NCBI GenBank assembly: GCA_963844115.1
Contig: CAWJNN010000065.1
Span: 51,650 to 115,649, forward strand
Direction of reading: 5' to 3'
DNA from: CS4-C045 sp963844115
Lineage (GTDB): Bacteria > Planctomycetota > Planctomycetia > Pirellulales > UBA7805
DNA: 64,000 nt
The notes below the pieces were generated by a model. It did not search any database and was not told where the DNA came from. It saw nothing but the letters and a program-made list of their open reading frames with translations. The position numbers and the translations under genes are program-made. Positions 35,225 through 43,642 of the stretch are shown here, in pieces. Every line of letters begins with the position of its first letter. Within the stretch, counting starts at the first letter, position 1.

Positions 35225-35683
35225 TTAGATATCTAAGGAGCGGCCAGCGTTGCGTACGAGTTGTCGTTTTTCCTGTTCTTCCATATCCACCAGGTTCTGA
35301 AATACTTCGCGGACGTCATCTGTTTCGGCGGCGTCGACCATCATTTTGAAGCAATTGATCAGTCGATCGTCCAGCCGAAGCCCCAAGTCGACGACATCAT
35401 CGACGGACATTTCCGATTGGACCGGCGTCTCGCCAAGTGTTTTCAGTATTTCGTCATCGTAGACGAATTGGACCCAGGTGTTGAGAATTTTGCGTGATGC
35501 GTTTTCTTCGTAGGACTGGAGTGCGTCCGCCAGGCGGTCCTCGTGTCGGCTCAGGTAGTTAAGCATCATTTTTACCCGCTGCTGAGCGACCTGGTCCTCC
35601 AGTTGCAGATAGTACCTGGCGACGCGATGGTGAAACTCCTTCGCATGATCCAGGATGTCTTTTGCTTGTTCAAACGAAGGCAT
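35225..35683 (-). CDS. Ferritin-like helical-bundle protein
   Basis: The ATG at 35683 is preceded by GGGGAGG and gives 152 residues. The sequence is all-helical, with Glu/His positions reminiscent of rubrerythrin or bacterioferritin-like bundles (AKEFHHRVARYY, LSRHEDRLADALQSYEE, LVDMEEQEKRQLV), but I do not see a complete set of ExxH di-iron ligands. It could be an iron-binding or structural stress protein. It is the last gene of the APH/AAA kinase-globin kinase unit (57-bp gap). Confidence 0.65.
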   Translation of the reverse strand: MPSFEQAKDILDHAKEFHHRVARYYLQLEDQVAQQRVKMMLNYLSRHEDRLADALQSYEENASRKILNTWVQFVYDDEILKTLGETPVQSEMSVDDVVDLGLRLDDRLINCFKMMVDAAETDDVREVFQNLVDMEEQEKRQLVRNAGRSLDI

Positions 35684-35740
35684 TTGCGTAATCCTCCCCA
35701 AGGACCTGAATGATCGTCATGTCGACATTGCATGGTTGTT

Positions 35741-37012
35741 TCATTCTATTTCATCCTCCTGACCGTCCTGGCGAGGTCGCTGTAAAGCGACGCAAAACCG
35801 ACTTCCTTCCCCCTGTTTGGACTCTGCCCAGACCTGTCCGCCATCCCGTTCAATCAGGTGCATCGTAAAATACAGTCCCAGGCCCGTGCCGGGCTTGTCT
35901 TGGTGTTCTGCCAGACGACGGAACGGAACGAAAATTCTTTGCAATTCGCCCTCCGGGATGCCGGAGCCGTTATCTTCAATCGAAACAATGCACCGCGGTC
36001 CAAGTTCTTCGACCTTGATATCGATGTGCCCCGGTGTTTTGTCAATAAACTTCGCCGCGTTGGACAATAGATTATAGAAAGCCTCGCGCAGGCGCGCTTT
36101 GTTGCCCCAAACCGTCGGCAGCGTTTCGTGCACGGCGATTTCAATGCTCTTTGCTGCGATCACTGGCCGCAGTCGGTCAATAACTTCTCGAATAACCTCT
36201 TCGATCGATACCAGATCCCGCTTGTCTTCCCCTTGCATCGAAAGCGAGGATTGAAGTAGATCGTCGATGATCGCGCTGTTCTTATAGGCCTGATCACGGG
36301 CGGAGGTAACCAGCCGCTTTGCTTCTTCCGGCATCTGGTCGCCAAACTCGTCGACCGCTTCCTCGCAAAGGTTCGCGACGGTGGCGATCGGCGTTTTCAG
36401 ATCGTGCGACGCCAACTGGGCAAAGCGGCGCAGGTCGTTGTTGGCCTTCCAATATAAATCGAGCGCACGCCGTAACTCGTCCGTTGTTTTGTCAAAATAT
36501 GCTTCCAACGACAGGCTGATATCAAGAAACACTACCTTGATCAGGGGGAGTACCCGTTCCATGTAATTCGCGGCGGCCTTTCCATCGTCCTGGGCAAGCG
36601 TACGTAAACAGTGTTGGATGTACTGGTAATAGGCTCCCAGGAACAGATGAGGTTCCAGTCCGACGTCGGCATGCGCCTGACCGACACGACGTCTTTGCGA
36701 ATAATAGGCTGGCCCCCAGTCGGCCTCGAACAGGGACGCAAAGTGACTACGCTGCAAGTCTGCCAGGCGCGCGACCTGTTTTGGATCCTCTAAAAACCTC
36801 GCCGTCTCCTTGAACGCCAACAGAAATTCGTAAAACCGTTTGACGAAATCACTCACATGCTTGTCGAGCACAGATCCCATCGACTTAAGGCGGCTGGCAT
36901 CGGCTGCACTCAGTTCCAGGAACGCGAGTCGCGATCCAAGATCCACCGTTTTTTGTGCTGGTGGACTCGGCGAATGGTCGTCTAATTCTAATTGAGCCAT
37001 TGGTCGTGACAC
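35741..37012 (-). CDS. Globin-coupled sensor histidine kinase
   Basis: The 423-residue protein has a protoglobin-type sensor at about residues 25-175: tyrosine in FVKRFYEFLL as the likely distal residue and proximal haem histidine H114 in RRRVGQAHADVGL. The kinase core follows: H-box LASHDLKTPIATV (H203), N-box YNLLSNAAKF, G1 VSIEDNGSGIP, F/G2 FRRLAEHQDKPGTGLGLY. Proteins of this class sense O2, NO or haem redox state. There is no membrane segment, so sensing is cytoplasmic. Its gene follows the APH/AAA kinase by 28 bp and is a strong candidate to control the sigma-54 regulator at 31651. Confidence 0.92.
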   Translation of the reverse strand: MSRPMAQLELDDHSPSPPAQKTVDLGSRLAFLELSAADASRLKSMGSVLDKHVSDFVKRFYEFLLAFKETARFLEDPKQVARLADLQRSHFASLFEADWGPAYYSQRRRVGQAHADVGLEPHLFLGAYYQYIQHCLRTLAQDDGKAAANYMERVLPLIKVVFLDISLSLEAYFDKTTDELRRALDLYWKANNDLRRFAQLASHDLKTPIATVANLCEEAVDEFGDQMPEEAKRLVTSARDQAYKNSAIIDDLLQSSLSMQGEDKRDLVSIEEVIREVIDRLRPVIAAKSIEIAVHETLPTVWGNKARLREAFYNLLSNAAKFIDKTPGHIDIKVEELGPRCIVSIEDNGSGIPEGELQRIFVPFRRLAEHQDKPGTGLGLYFTMHLIERDGGQVWAESKQGEGSRFCVALQRPRQDGQEDEIE

Positions 37013-37040
37013 GCGAATCGTTTCTGTCCAGTTGACATGA

Positions 37041-38717
37041 CTAACTCCAGCTGAAATCCGTGGCCAGTCGAGCCAGCACGAGATCGACCTGACGATGAAG
37101 AGGGTTGGTGGTATCGATGCGAAGGGTGTGGTGAGCTGGCCAGGCGGGTTCGTCTTCTTGAATTTGCGATGTCAAGAGTTCAGGACGTGCCTCGGATGCA
37201 TCTTGGCCGGCTGCAAATCGATTGCGGATCCGTTGCCGCGCGACTTCCTCGGGGCAATCGCAATGGATGACAAGCAGCTTTGCGCCGGTTTGTTGGGCCA
37301 GACCGTGCGCCTGACTCCTCAAATCCTTCGTCAGGAAAGTGCCATCCAGGATGACAGAGACGGATTGTTCTAAATGGTGCCGAGCCTGGCCGAGCAATTG
37401 GTCGTAGACGGACCGGCGATCCTCTTCTCGGTAGCGGCCTTGTCCGTAATCCAGCAACGTGTCATTCGGACCGAACAGCTCGTCGCGAATAACGTCCGTC
37501 CGCAACAACCGGGCGTGCACGCTCTTGTTAAGCTCTGTGCCCAGCGTTGATTTGCCGCTACCCATCAGGCCGCGAACGACGATCAACAGCGGCGGTCCCA
37601 ACATCGCGGCATATTTGTCCGCAAGCGCGATGTATTCCATGGGCAAATTCCGTGAGGCACGGGTCTGGGAGGAAGAGGTCTGCGTCGCGCACAGTGCGTA
37701 GACCTTCGCACGTACGCAGGCGCGGTAGCACTTGTAAAAAGTCAGCAGCGGGCGCGCCGGATGGTCATTACTGCTCTGGCAGTACGCGTCGAGAATCTGT
37801 TGGCCGACGTTCTCGGCGCCCAGTCGTTCACATTCCATCGCCAGGAAACTTAACTCGTCGGCCACGTCGATCGTACGCAAGTCTTTGCTGAATTCGACAC
37901 AGTCAATAATGGCCGGAGGATGTTCCAGGTAAATGTGTTCGGGACGCAGGTCGCCATGTCCTTCGACAATTCGCCCGTCGCATACGCGCTCGTCGAACAG
38001 CTTCCGGGCCAGGCAGAGAAATCGCAGCTGCGCTGACGAGACCCGCTCGACTTGCACCTGGGAAAGCTGATGCCGCGGCATTGCCAGTTCGATGTGATTG
38101 GCACGAACATGATCCTCAATCATCAGCAGATACTCGCCGGGTGTGATCGTCAGTGGACCAAGGCGGGTATAGAAACTGGCCAGAAGGGAGGCGACGGCCG
38201 CCGTGTCGGTGGACTTTATTTGACCGGTGAGGATCAGCTGTTCGAGGGTACGATCCGCAGGCAAGCGACGCATCTTCACAAGCCAGTCGATTGGTGTGCC
38301 CTGCCCATCGACGGCAAGCTTGCCTTGCCTGCCGCGTGTGATGGGGACGACGCCAAGATAAACGTGAGGCGCCAACCGGCGGTTCAAGCGGAATTCATCT
38401 TCGCAGGCTGTTCGTCGAGCGTCCGAGAAACGGAAGTCGAGAAAGTCGAAACACACCGGCTTCTTCAGTTTGTAGGCATAGCGATCTGTCAGGAAAATCC
38501 AGGAGATATGCGTTTCGACTAGTTCGACCTTAGCTGTCCGCTCGGAATAGTTTCGCGGGTCCAGCAACAAATCGACAGCCGGGTTCTCCATTGTACTCTG
38601 AAGTGCCGCGTCCTTATGTGCTGTGTCCTGATGTGCAGTATCGTGCCGTGATGTGTCCTGTTGTGTTGCCATGGGAGGTGGCGAGATCGTGAACGTCTTC
38701 GATCCCGTATAGACCAT
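37041..38717 (-). CDS. APH-like phosphotransferase fused to AAA_33/zeta-type P-loop kinase
   Basis: In this 558-residue protein, residues about 50-360 form an aminoglycoside-phosphotransferase-like kinase (LKKPVCFDFLDFR, catalytic HGDLRPEHIYLEHPPAIIDCVEFS). Residues about 385-550 hold a P-loop domain (VVRGLMGSGKSTLG, RTDVIRDELFG, SVSVILDGTFLTK). The N-terminal 45 residues contain a small repeat (HDTAHQDTAHKD). Translation may instead start at the internal ATG at 38672. The same fusion is the product of mycobacterial Rv2004c, a member of the DosR dormancy regulon; its substrate is unknown. Together with the downstream globin kinase it suggests an analogous hypoxia role. Confidence 0.85.
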   Translation of the reverse strand: MVYTGSKTFTISPPPMATQQDTSRHDTAHQDTAHKDAALQSTMENPAVDLLLDPRNYSERTAKVELVETHISWIFLTDRYAYKLKKPVCFDFLDFRFSDARRTACEDEFRLNRRLAPHVYLGVVPITRGRQGKLAVDGQGTPIDWLVKMRRLPADRTLEQLILTGQIKSTDTAAVASLLASFYTRLGPLTITPGEYLLMIEDHVRANHIELAMPRHQLSQVQVERVSSAQLRFLCLARKLFDERVCDGRIVEGHGDLRPEHIYLEHPPAIIDCVEFSKDLRTIDVADELSFLAMECERLGAENVGQQILDAYCQSSNDHPARPLLTFYKCYRACVRAKVYALCATQTSSSQTRASRNLPMEYIALADKYAAMLGPPLLIVVRGLMGSGKSTLGTELNKSVHARLLRTDVIRDELFGPNDTLLDYGQGRYREEDRRSVYDQLLGQARHHLEQSVSVILDGTFLTKDLRSQAHGLAQQTGAKLLVIHCDCPEEVARQRIRNRFAAGQDASEARPELLTSQIQEDEPAWPAHHTLRIDTTNPLHRQVDLVLARLATDFSWS

Positions 38718-38804
38718 AGATTCTGAATAGGACTGGGTGACGCTGACTGTACCCAGCCAACCAGCAGCACACCCAGTCGCTATTCAAGATCGGACCGGAA
38801 CGCT

Positions 38805-38820
38805 AGCAATGGATTGTCCA
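38805..38820 (-). promoter_or_regulatory. Possible sigma-54 promoter for the APH/AAA-globin kinase-ferritin-like unit
   Basis: The minus strand reads TGGACAATCCATTGCT: GG and GC are 10 nt apart and the TTGCT part is perfect, but the CAC of the -24 element is not kept. It lies about 90 bp upstream of the ATG at 38717. Confidence 0.5.
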
Positions 38821-38829
38821 ACGCCTCGC

Positions 38830-38995
38830 TTATTTTGTTACCTTTATTTTGCGGGGTCTTGCTTCATCCGACTTCGGCAGCGTAATTGACAGTACGCCAC
38901 AGGTCCTCGAATTCTTCACGTAACGGCGCGAATGGCCCGCGACGAAACCAAGGTTCCATCGACCGTACCTTCCGCTTAGCAAGCGTACCAGCCAT
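38830..38995 (-). pseudogene. Hsp20 small heat shock protein gene with its core deleted
   Basis: From ATG 38995 the frame begins MAGTLAKRKVRSMEPWFRRG and goes on to FAPLREEFEDLW, a normal Hsp20 N-terminus. The text then jumps straight to the Hsp20 C-terminal strand in another frame, GVLSITLPKSDEARPRKIKV, ending TK and TAA at 38830. Only about 165 bp remain of a gene normally near 450 bp: the whole alpha-crystallin core is missing. A GGAGAG ribosome site precedes the ATG. Either a real internal deletion or an assembly collapse. An Hsp20 here would fit the dormancy-like gene set. Confidence 0.72.
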
Positions 38996-39028
38996 AACGT
39001 CTCTCCTTTATTCGCTGTTCAAATATCT

Positions 39029-39043
39029 CGCAAAATCTTGCCA
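39029..39043 (-). promoter_or_regulatory. Imperfect sigma-54 box before the Hsp20 remnant
   Basis: The minus strand reads TGGCAAGATTTTGCG, with a perfect TGGCA and TTGC but only 9 nt between GG and GC. Given the frequent one-base errors in this sequence it may be a true box with one base lost. Confidence 0.3.
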
Positions 39044-39160
39044 GGTGAATCGGTTGCAAGATGAAGCTCGACGAACCAAGAATGCAGGTTCCGTGCCATT
39101 GCGCGTCTTTCTTACAGGCACGCCGACGAAGTGCAAAACGCAGGGAAGATGCATTGCAGG

Positions 39161-39176
39161 TGTGCGGCAACGCACA
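39161..39176. promoter_or_regulatory. Putative enhancer palindrome, perfect arms
   Basis: TGTGCGGCAACGCACA is a perfect TGTGCG/CGCACA palindrome with a 4-nt centre. It lies between the divergent Hsp20 remnant and cytochrome c genes and resembles the sites at 31426 and 46263 in 12-13 of 16 positions. Confidence 0.6.
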
Positions 39177-39220
39177 TATCGGCGCGCGCCGCTCACTTCA
39201 GCGATCCACCGTACTCGCTT

Positions 39221-39237
39221 TGGCGTTGCCGTCTGCT
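39221..39237 (+). promoter_or_regulatory. Imperfect sigma-54 box before the cytochrome c pair
   Basis: TGGCGTTGCCGTCTGCT has GG and GC separated by 11 nt, one more than required, about 72 bp upstream of the ATG at 39309 and 45 bp downstream of the palindrome at 39161. Suggestive only. Confidence 0.25.
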
Positions 39238-39308
39238 TGTCGTTTTGTTAGCAAGAATCGGGTAGGAACCGCCGATTGAACAAAGAACTGACCAGGGGGA
39301 TACCGAAA

Positions 39309-40016
39309 ATGAAAATCGTGATCAGCTCGCTATCGGTTGCCGTAGCCCTTTTGACTGCGGCGGTGCTGGCCGGAGATGCCGAGGAGGATCCCGACCCACG
39401 AACGGAAGACGTCGCTAGTGCTTCTGAAAAAGAGGGCGAGAAGTCTGCTGAAAGCGAGGGCGATACGGGCCCGGCAAGTGTCTGGATGCGAATCAAAATG
39501 CGGGCTTCGCAGGGCGTGCTGGAAGGCCTGGCGAAATCTGATTTTCAGATGATTTATCGTAACGCAGAGAAGATGAAGCGTTTTGGAAAAATCGAGCGGT
39601 GGGCGCGTATCAAGAATGAGGAGTACCAGACGCAGTTGAGGTTCTTTAATCAGTCCAATGCCGATTTAATGCGTCAAGCGAAGCAAGAGAATCTGGATGG
39701 CGCAACTTTGGCCTTCATGCAACTGACCGCCTCGTGTGTGCATTGCCACCGGACAATACGCGAGGCCGACTTGCAAATTGCCAAAGACCGCGAAGTGACC
39801 CATGTCGTGACTGACAAAGCGGCTTACTACTTCGATGGTCCTCAGCAGGCGAGGCCGCCCGATGGCAAGCTGGCCGCAGGCACCGAGGTCGCCGTCATCA
39901 ACAAGGCGGGTAGTTACTGGCTTGTGCTGAGCGAACATGGAGATCGCGTTTTTGTCGCCGCAGATCATCTCAAAGAGATCGATCGAGCGGCGGATGACGA
40001 GGACTCCGGTAATTGA
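39309..40016 (+). CDS. Exported cytochrome c with C-terminal SH3-like domain
   Basis: The ATG at 39309 gives 235 residues: signal peptide (MKIVISSLSVAVALLTAAVLAG), an acidic low-complexity linker (about 22-58), a helical cytochrome domain with one haem motif CVHCHRTIRE near 145, and a C-terminal part of about 65 residues (LAAGTEVAVINKAGSYWLVLSEHGDRVFVAADHL) that reads as a bacterial SH3-type domain. The cytochrome part is a paralogue of the ones at 30328 and 40068. The SH3-like module may bind a cell-surface or partner protein. Confidence 0.82.
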   Translation: MKIVISSLSVAVALLTAAVLAGDAEEDPDPRTEDVASASEKEGEKSAESEGDTGPASVWMRIKMRASQGVLEGLAKSDFQMIYRNAEKMKRFGKIERWARIKNEEYQTQLRFFNQSNADLMRQAKQENLDGATLAFMQLTASCVHCHRTIREADLQIAKDREVTHVVTDKAAYYFDGPQQARPPDGKLAAGTEVAVINKAGSYWLVLSEHGDRVFVAADHLKEIDRAADDEDSGN

Positions 40017-40067
40017 GGCACCAGGTTGTCTGCCACAAGCGTGTGCGCTAGAAAAGGAGATCTGTTG

Positions 40068-40547
40068 ATGGCACGAGCAAATCCGAAGCATCGCACCGTC
40101 GTGATCCTGGCCGTTCTACTCGCCGTCGGGAGTCTATCCTCCACGCAAGCAGAAGATGACGACCAAGGAACGAAGGACATCTCCGAAGCCAAGGTGCTGA
40201 TGCGGGCCAAACTCGCCAGTTCTCAAGTAATTCTTGAAGGCCTGGTGACGAAGGATCGCCGATTGGTCGAGCGCGGCGCGAACGAGTTGAAGAAGATCAG
40301 TGACGCCGCGGCGTTCCATAAGTACAACGATCCCGTGTACAAACATTACAGCCGCGAGTTTCGCCGCCTGGTGGAAAAAGTGGGGCGGCTGGCGAGCGAT
40401 AACAATCTGGAGGCGGCATCCTTTACGTACATGCACGCGACAACGACCTGCATCAATTGTCACGATTACGTACGTGATGTAATCCGGATTGCAGATCAAG
40501 AGGAAATCAAACAGAAGCCCAAGGTGCGATTGCTTCAGGCGGACTAA
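40068..40547 (+). CDS. Small exported cytochrome c (class II-like)
   Basis: The ATG at 40068 is preceded by AAAGGAGA and gives 159 residues: signal peptide (TVVILAVLLAVGSLSSTQA), helical body with LMRAKLASSQVILEGLVTKD, and one haem motif CINCHDYVRD near residue 135. It is a paralogue of the neighbouring cytochrome (51 bp upstream) and of the one at 30328; the three share the RAKL/RASQ-L-GL motif and late CxxCH. It probably forms a unit with 39309. Confidence 0.82.
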   Translation: MARANPKHRTVVILAVLLAVGSLSSTQAEDDDQGTKDISEAKVLMRAKLASSQVILEGLVTKDRRLVERGANELKKISDAAAFHKYNDPVYKHYSREFRRLVEKVGRLASDNNLEAASFTYMHATTTCINCHDYVRDVIRIADQEEIKQKPKVRLLQAD

Positions 40548-40577
40548 GTACGCGCCTACGTTCTACGTCGTAGAACG

Positions 40578-43376
40578 CTATGACGTTGGTGGATGGGCTG
40601 CCGTTCGACCTGCCTGGATTCGCGCAGCCCTTCGCCTGCGCAGGGCATATTTCTGCATTTCGATCGCCCAGAACACTGCCGTGCTGAGCGCAAGGCAGTA
40701 GAGCAGATCACGAACGGACAACGCTGCCGTCGCGAAAATGTCCTGGAACGCGGGTAGATAGATAACCGCCATCTGCAAGGCAAAAGTCAGTCCCACGGCT
40801 GCAACCAGCAGGGGATTCGAAAAAAGTCCAATCTGAAACACAGAGTCGCGCGACGCACGCAGCGCGAGCGCATTGCCCATTTGCGACAGGGTCAGCACCG
40901 TGAAGATTATCGTGCGAAAGTAAGAATTGTCGCTTGCCACGGGCTGCCAGTAAAAATACCCAGCGCCCAGCGAGATCACCCCCATCAACAGACCTATCCA
41001 GACAATGTCCAGCGTCATCGGGCGATCGATAACATTCTGGTTCGGAGGATAAGGCGGTCGTTGCATCGTATCGCGCTCGCCTGGTTCAACGGCAAGTGCA
41101 AGACCTGGCAGGCCATCCGTGACCAGGTTGATCCACAGAATCTGCAACGGAATCAAGGGCAACGGCATGCCCAGGAATGGGGCCAGCAGCATCAGCCAGA
41201 TTTCGCCCGCGTTGCTGGTCATCGTGTACTTCACGAACTTGCGGATGTTGTCAAAGATGATCCGTCCTTCTTCCACCGCACCGACGATGGTGGAGAAGTT
41301 GTCGTCCAGAAGGACCGCGTCGGCTGCCTCTTTGGCAACGTCCGTGCCGGTGATCCCCATCGCCACGCCGATGTCCGCCTTTTTCAGGGCCGGCGCGTCA
41401 TTCACCCCGTCTCCCGTCATGGCAACGATCTCACCGTCGCTCTGCAGGGCCTGCACGATTTTCAGTTTGTGTTCAGGCGAGACACGCGCAAAGATCGAAA
41501 CATCCTTCGCGACCTGTTTCAGTTCGGCAATGGACATTCTGTCGAGTTCTTCTCCGGTCAGCGTCCGGCCCTGCGACGGAATCCCTAAGCCATCGGCGAT
41601 ATGCTTTGCGGTTCGTGGATGATCGCCCGTGATCATGATGTAGCGAATTCCTGCTGACTTACAGCGAGCGACCGCATGCTTCACTTCTGGGCGAGGCGGA
41701 TCGATCATCCCTGTCATGCCCACGAAAGTCAGATCGTGTTCGTCAGCTACCGAAGGACCATTTAGCGGTTGCCTGCTCAAGGGCCGAAATGCGACCCCTA
41801 TCACGCGCATCCCACGATCCGCCAGCCGGTTTTGGGCTACTTCGATACGTTCCCGCCACGCCTTGTCCAGCGGTTCTGCATGTTCATTGACCCAGACTTT
41901 GCTCGAGACCGCCAATACGCTGTCGACGGCACCCTTCGTGAATGCCACAAACCGCACGTCGCCGTCTTGAACCGATGAAAGCGCCCGTGCAACAGGACTC
42001 GAATCGACTTCCAAGTCGCCGTGGGCGCGGTGAATCGTTGTCATTCTTTTCCGGTCCGCATCGAAAGGCACCTCCCCGACTCTTTCGTACACCCGTTCCA
42101 GATCCGTTTTCAGCATTCCCGCGCGCGCGGCTGCAATCACCAATGCGCCTTCCGTCGGATCTCCGCTAGCGCGATAATCACCAGGTTGTTCGTCTGATTC
42201 CAGCGAGGCGTCATTGCACAGACTTCCGGCGGCAACAAGCAAGGCGAGTCCCGCGTGATCGGCGGCCAGGTAATGGTTGTCGTGCGACGTCGCGGTGCTC
42301 AACTCGTCCCGCGACGGTGCCATCAGTTCGAGATAGTCGTGCGCTGCGTCCAGCACTTCCACGGTCATCCGATTCTGGGTCAGCGTGCCGGTCTTGTCCG
42401 AACAGATTACCGTAACGGACCCCAGCGTTTCAACCGCCGGAAGCTTGCGAATCAGCGCGTTTCGTCGCAGCATCTTTCTGGCACCTAGAGCAAGTGCGAC
42501 GGTTGCAACCGCCGGCAATCCTTCCGGAACCGCAGCGACAGCCAGGCTAAGCGCCGTCATAAACATCAATCGCGGGCTCTCGCCGCGAAACAGACCCAGA
42601 AAGAAAACGACCGCGACAATTAGGAGGGCGGCAGTGGCCAGCCTGCGGCCCAGATGCGCCAGCCGCCGTTGCAAGGGAGTCGGATCGCGGTCGACCGACT
42701 GAAGCATGGTGGCTATCTGGCCCAGTTCCGTCCGCATACCGGTGGCAGTGACGATTGCTCTGCCGCGACCGTAGCTGACGGTCGTTCCCATGAACAGCAT
42801 GTTGGTTCGATCAGCCGTCGACAGCCTGGTTGATGGCAGCGCATCGGAGATCTTCTCCACCGGTTCCGATTCACCCGTGAGCGCTGCCTCCTGCACACGC
42901 AGGTTAACGTTTTCGATCACGCGACAGTCGGCCGCAACGATGTTTCCCGTTTCGAGAAAAATGATATCCCCAGGTACCAATTCAGTGGCCTGGATATCCA
43001 TCCGCTTACCATTGCGCAGCACCCGGACGGTAGGAACGGCCAGCTGTCGGAGGGCAGCCATGGCGCGCTCGGCGCGAAAGTCTTGCACGAAACCAAGCAG
43101 CGCGTTCAGAACAATGATGATCGTAATTACGACGGCATCTTTCAGCTCGCCCAAATACAAAGACACCCCTGCCGCCGCGATCAGCATGATGACCAGCGCG
43201 CCGCTGAGCTGTTCCCACAGGATCAGGAAAACGCTGCGCCCGCCGGTCTCTACAAGTCGGTTGAGACCATGAACACTTCGTCGGCGCACCGGCTCGCCGT
43301 CACTTAGCCCGGTATCGCAATCGGACTGCAAGTGACGAGCGACGGTGGAGGCATCTAGCTGATACCATTCTTTCAC
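40578..43376 (-). CDS. P-type cation ATPase (Ca2+-ATPase/PMCA-SERCA type)
   Basis: The 932-residue protein has the cation ATPase N-terminal domain, the actuator motif LTGESEPVEK, phosphorylation site CSDKTGTLTQ (D327), nucleotide-binding region, hinge MTGDGVNDAPALKKADIGVAMG, and about ten membrane helices. Helix 4 carries AVPEGLPAVATVAL (PEGLP, as in calcium pumps), and helix 6 NLVTDGLPGLALAVE. The order and motifs fit a type IIA Ca2+ or Ca2+/Mn2+ exporter. A sigma-54-like box lies about 95 bp upstream. DosR-type regulons also include a cation ATPase (CtpF). Confidence 0.92.
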   Translation of the reverse strand: MKEWYQLDASTVARHLQSDCDTGLSDGEPVRRRSVHGLNRLVETGGRSVFLILWEQLSGALVIMLIAAAGVSLYLGELKDAVVITIIIVLNALLGFVQDFRAERAMAALRQLAVPTVRVLRNGKRMDIQATELVPGDIIFLETGNIVAADCRVIENVNLRVQEAALTGESEPVEKISDALPSTRLSTADRTNMLFMGTTVSYGRGRAIVTATGMRTELGQIATMLQSVDRDPTPLQRRLAHLGRRLATAALLIVAVVFFLGLFRGESPRLMFMTALSLAVAAVPEGLPAVATVALALGARKMLRRNALIRKLPAVETLGSVTVICSDKTGTLTQNRMTVEVLDAAHDYLELMAPSRDELSTATSHDNHYLAADHAGLALLVAAGSLCNDASLESDEQPGDYRASGDPTEGALVIAAARAGMLKTDLERVYERVGEVPFDADRKRMTTIHRAHGDLEVDSSPVARALSSVQDGDVRFVAFTKGAVDSVLAVSSKVWVNEHAEPLDKAWRERIEVAQNRLADRGMRVIGVAFRPLSRQPLNGPSVADEHDLTFVGMTGMIDPPRPEVKHAVARCKSAGIRYIMITGDHPRTAKHIADGLGIPSQGRTLTGEELDRMSIAELKQVAKDVSIFARVSPEHKLKIVQALQSDGEIVAMTGDGVNDAPALKKADIGVAMGITGTDVAKEAADAVLLDDNFSTIVGAVEEGRIIFDNIRKFVKYTMTSNAGEIWLMLLAPFLGMPLPLIPLQILWINLVTDGLPGLALAVEPGERDTMQRPPYPPNQNVIDRPMTLDIVWIGLLMGVISLGAGYFYWQPVASDNSYFRTIIFTVLTLSQMGNALALRASRDSVFQIGLFSNPLLVAAVGLTFALQMAVIYLPAFQDIFATAALSVRDLLYCLALSTAVFWAIEMQKYALRRRRAARIQAGRTAAHPPTS

Positions 43377-43435
43377 GTTGCCGAGGACTCACTGGGGGTG
43401 ATGCGCCATTGATTAAATCGGTCGATTGAATCGAT

Positions 43436-43481
43436 TGAACATAGCGTGTTGCAAACAGAACTTAGCGTGTTGCATACAGGG
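43436..43481. repeat. Direct repeat (C/A)ATAGCGTGTTGCA(A/T)ACAG
   Basis: ACATAGCGTGTTGCAAACAG and ACTTAGCGTGTTGCATACAG are adjacent, 28 bp apart, in the ATPase upstream region. The right copy overlaps the sigma-54-like box at 43471. Confidence 0.6.
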
Positions 43482-43486
43482 TGCCT
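43471..43486 (-). promoter_or_regulatory. Possible sigma-54 promoter for the P-type ATPase gene
   Basis: The minus strand reads AGGCACCCTGTATGCA: GGCAC and TGCA with correct 10-nt GG-GC spacing. A loose palindrome TGTGCCTGGAGAGCACA (43621-43637) lies about 140 bp upstream. Confidence 0.5.
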
Positions 43487-43642
43487 AGGACCTCGGAATT
43501 CTGTTCGCCAAAGCGCTGACGCGTAAGGTTGCTGGTCTCCCAATGCCTTTGTCGTCTTGGTCACGCAATCTCGTCGTCGGCCGGCCGTGTTCTACTAAAG
43601 TGTACGCCGCTGCGATATACTGTGCCTGGAGAGCACACTTTG

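Noticed and set aside
39143..39158. GGGAAGATGCATTGCA as a sigma-54 box for the cytochrome pair
   Set aside because: Spacing and TTGCA fit, but the -24 element is poor and it lies upstream of the presumed enhancer palindrome. The off-spacing box at 39221 is placed more sensibly, though also weak.
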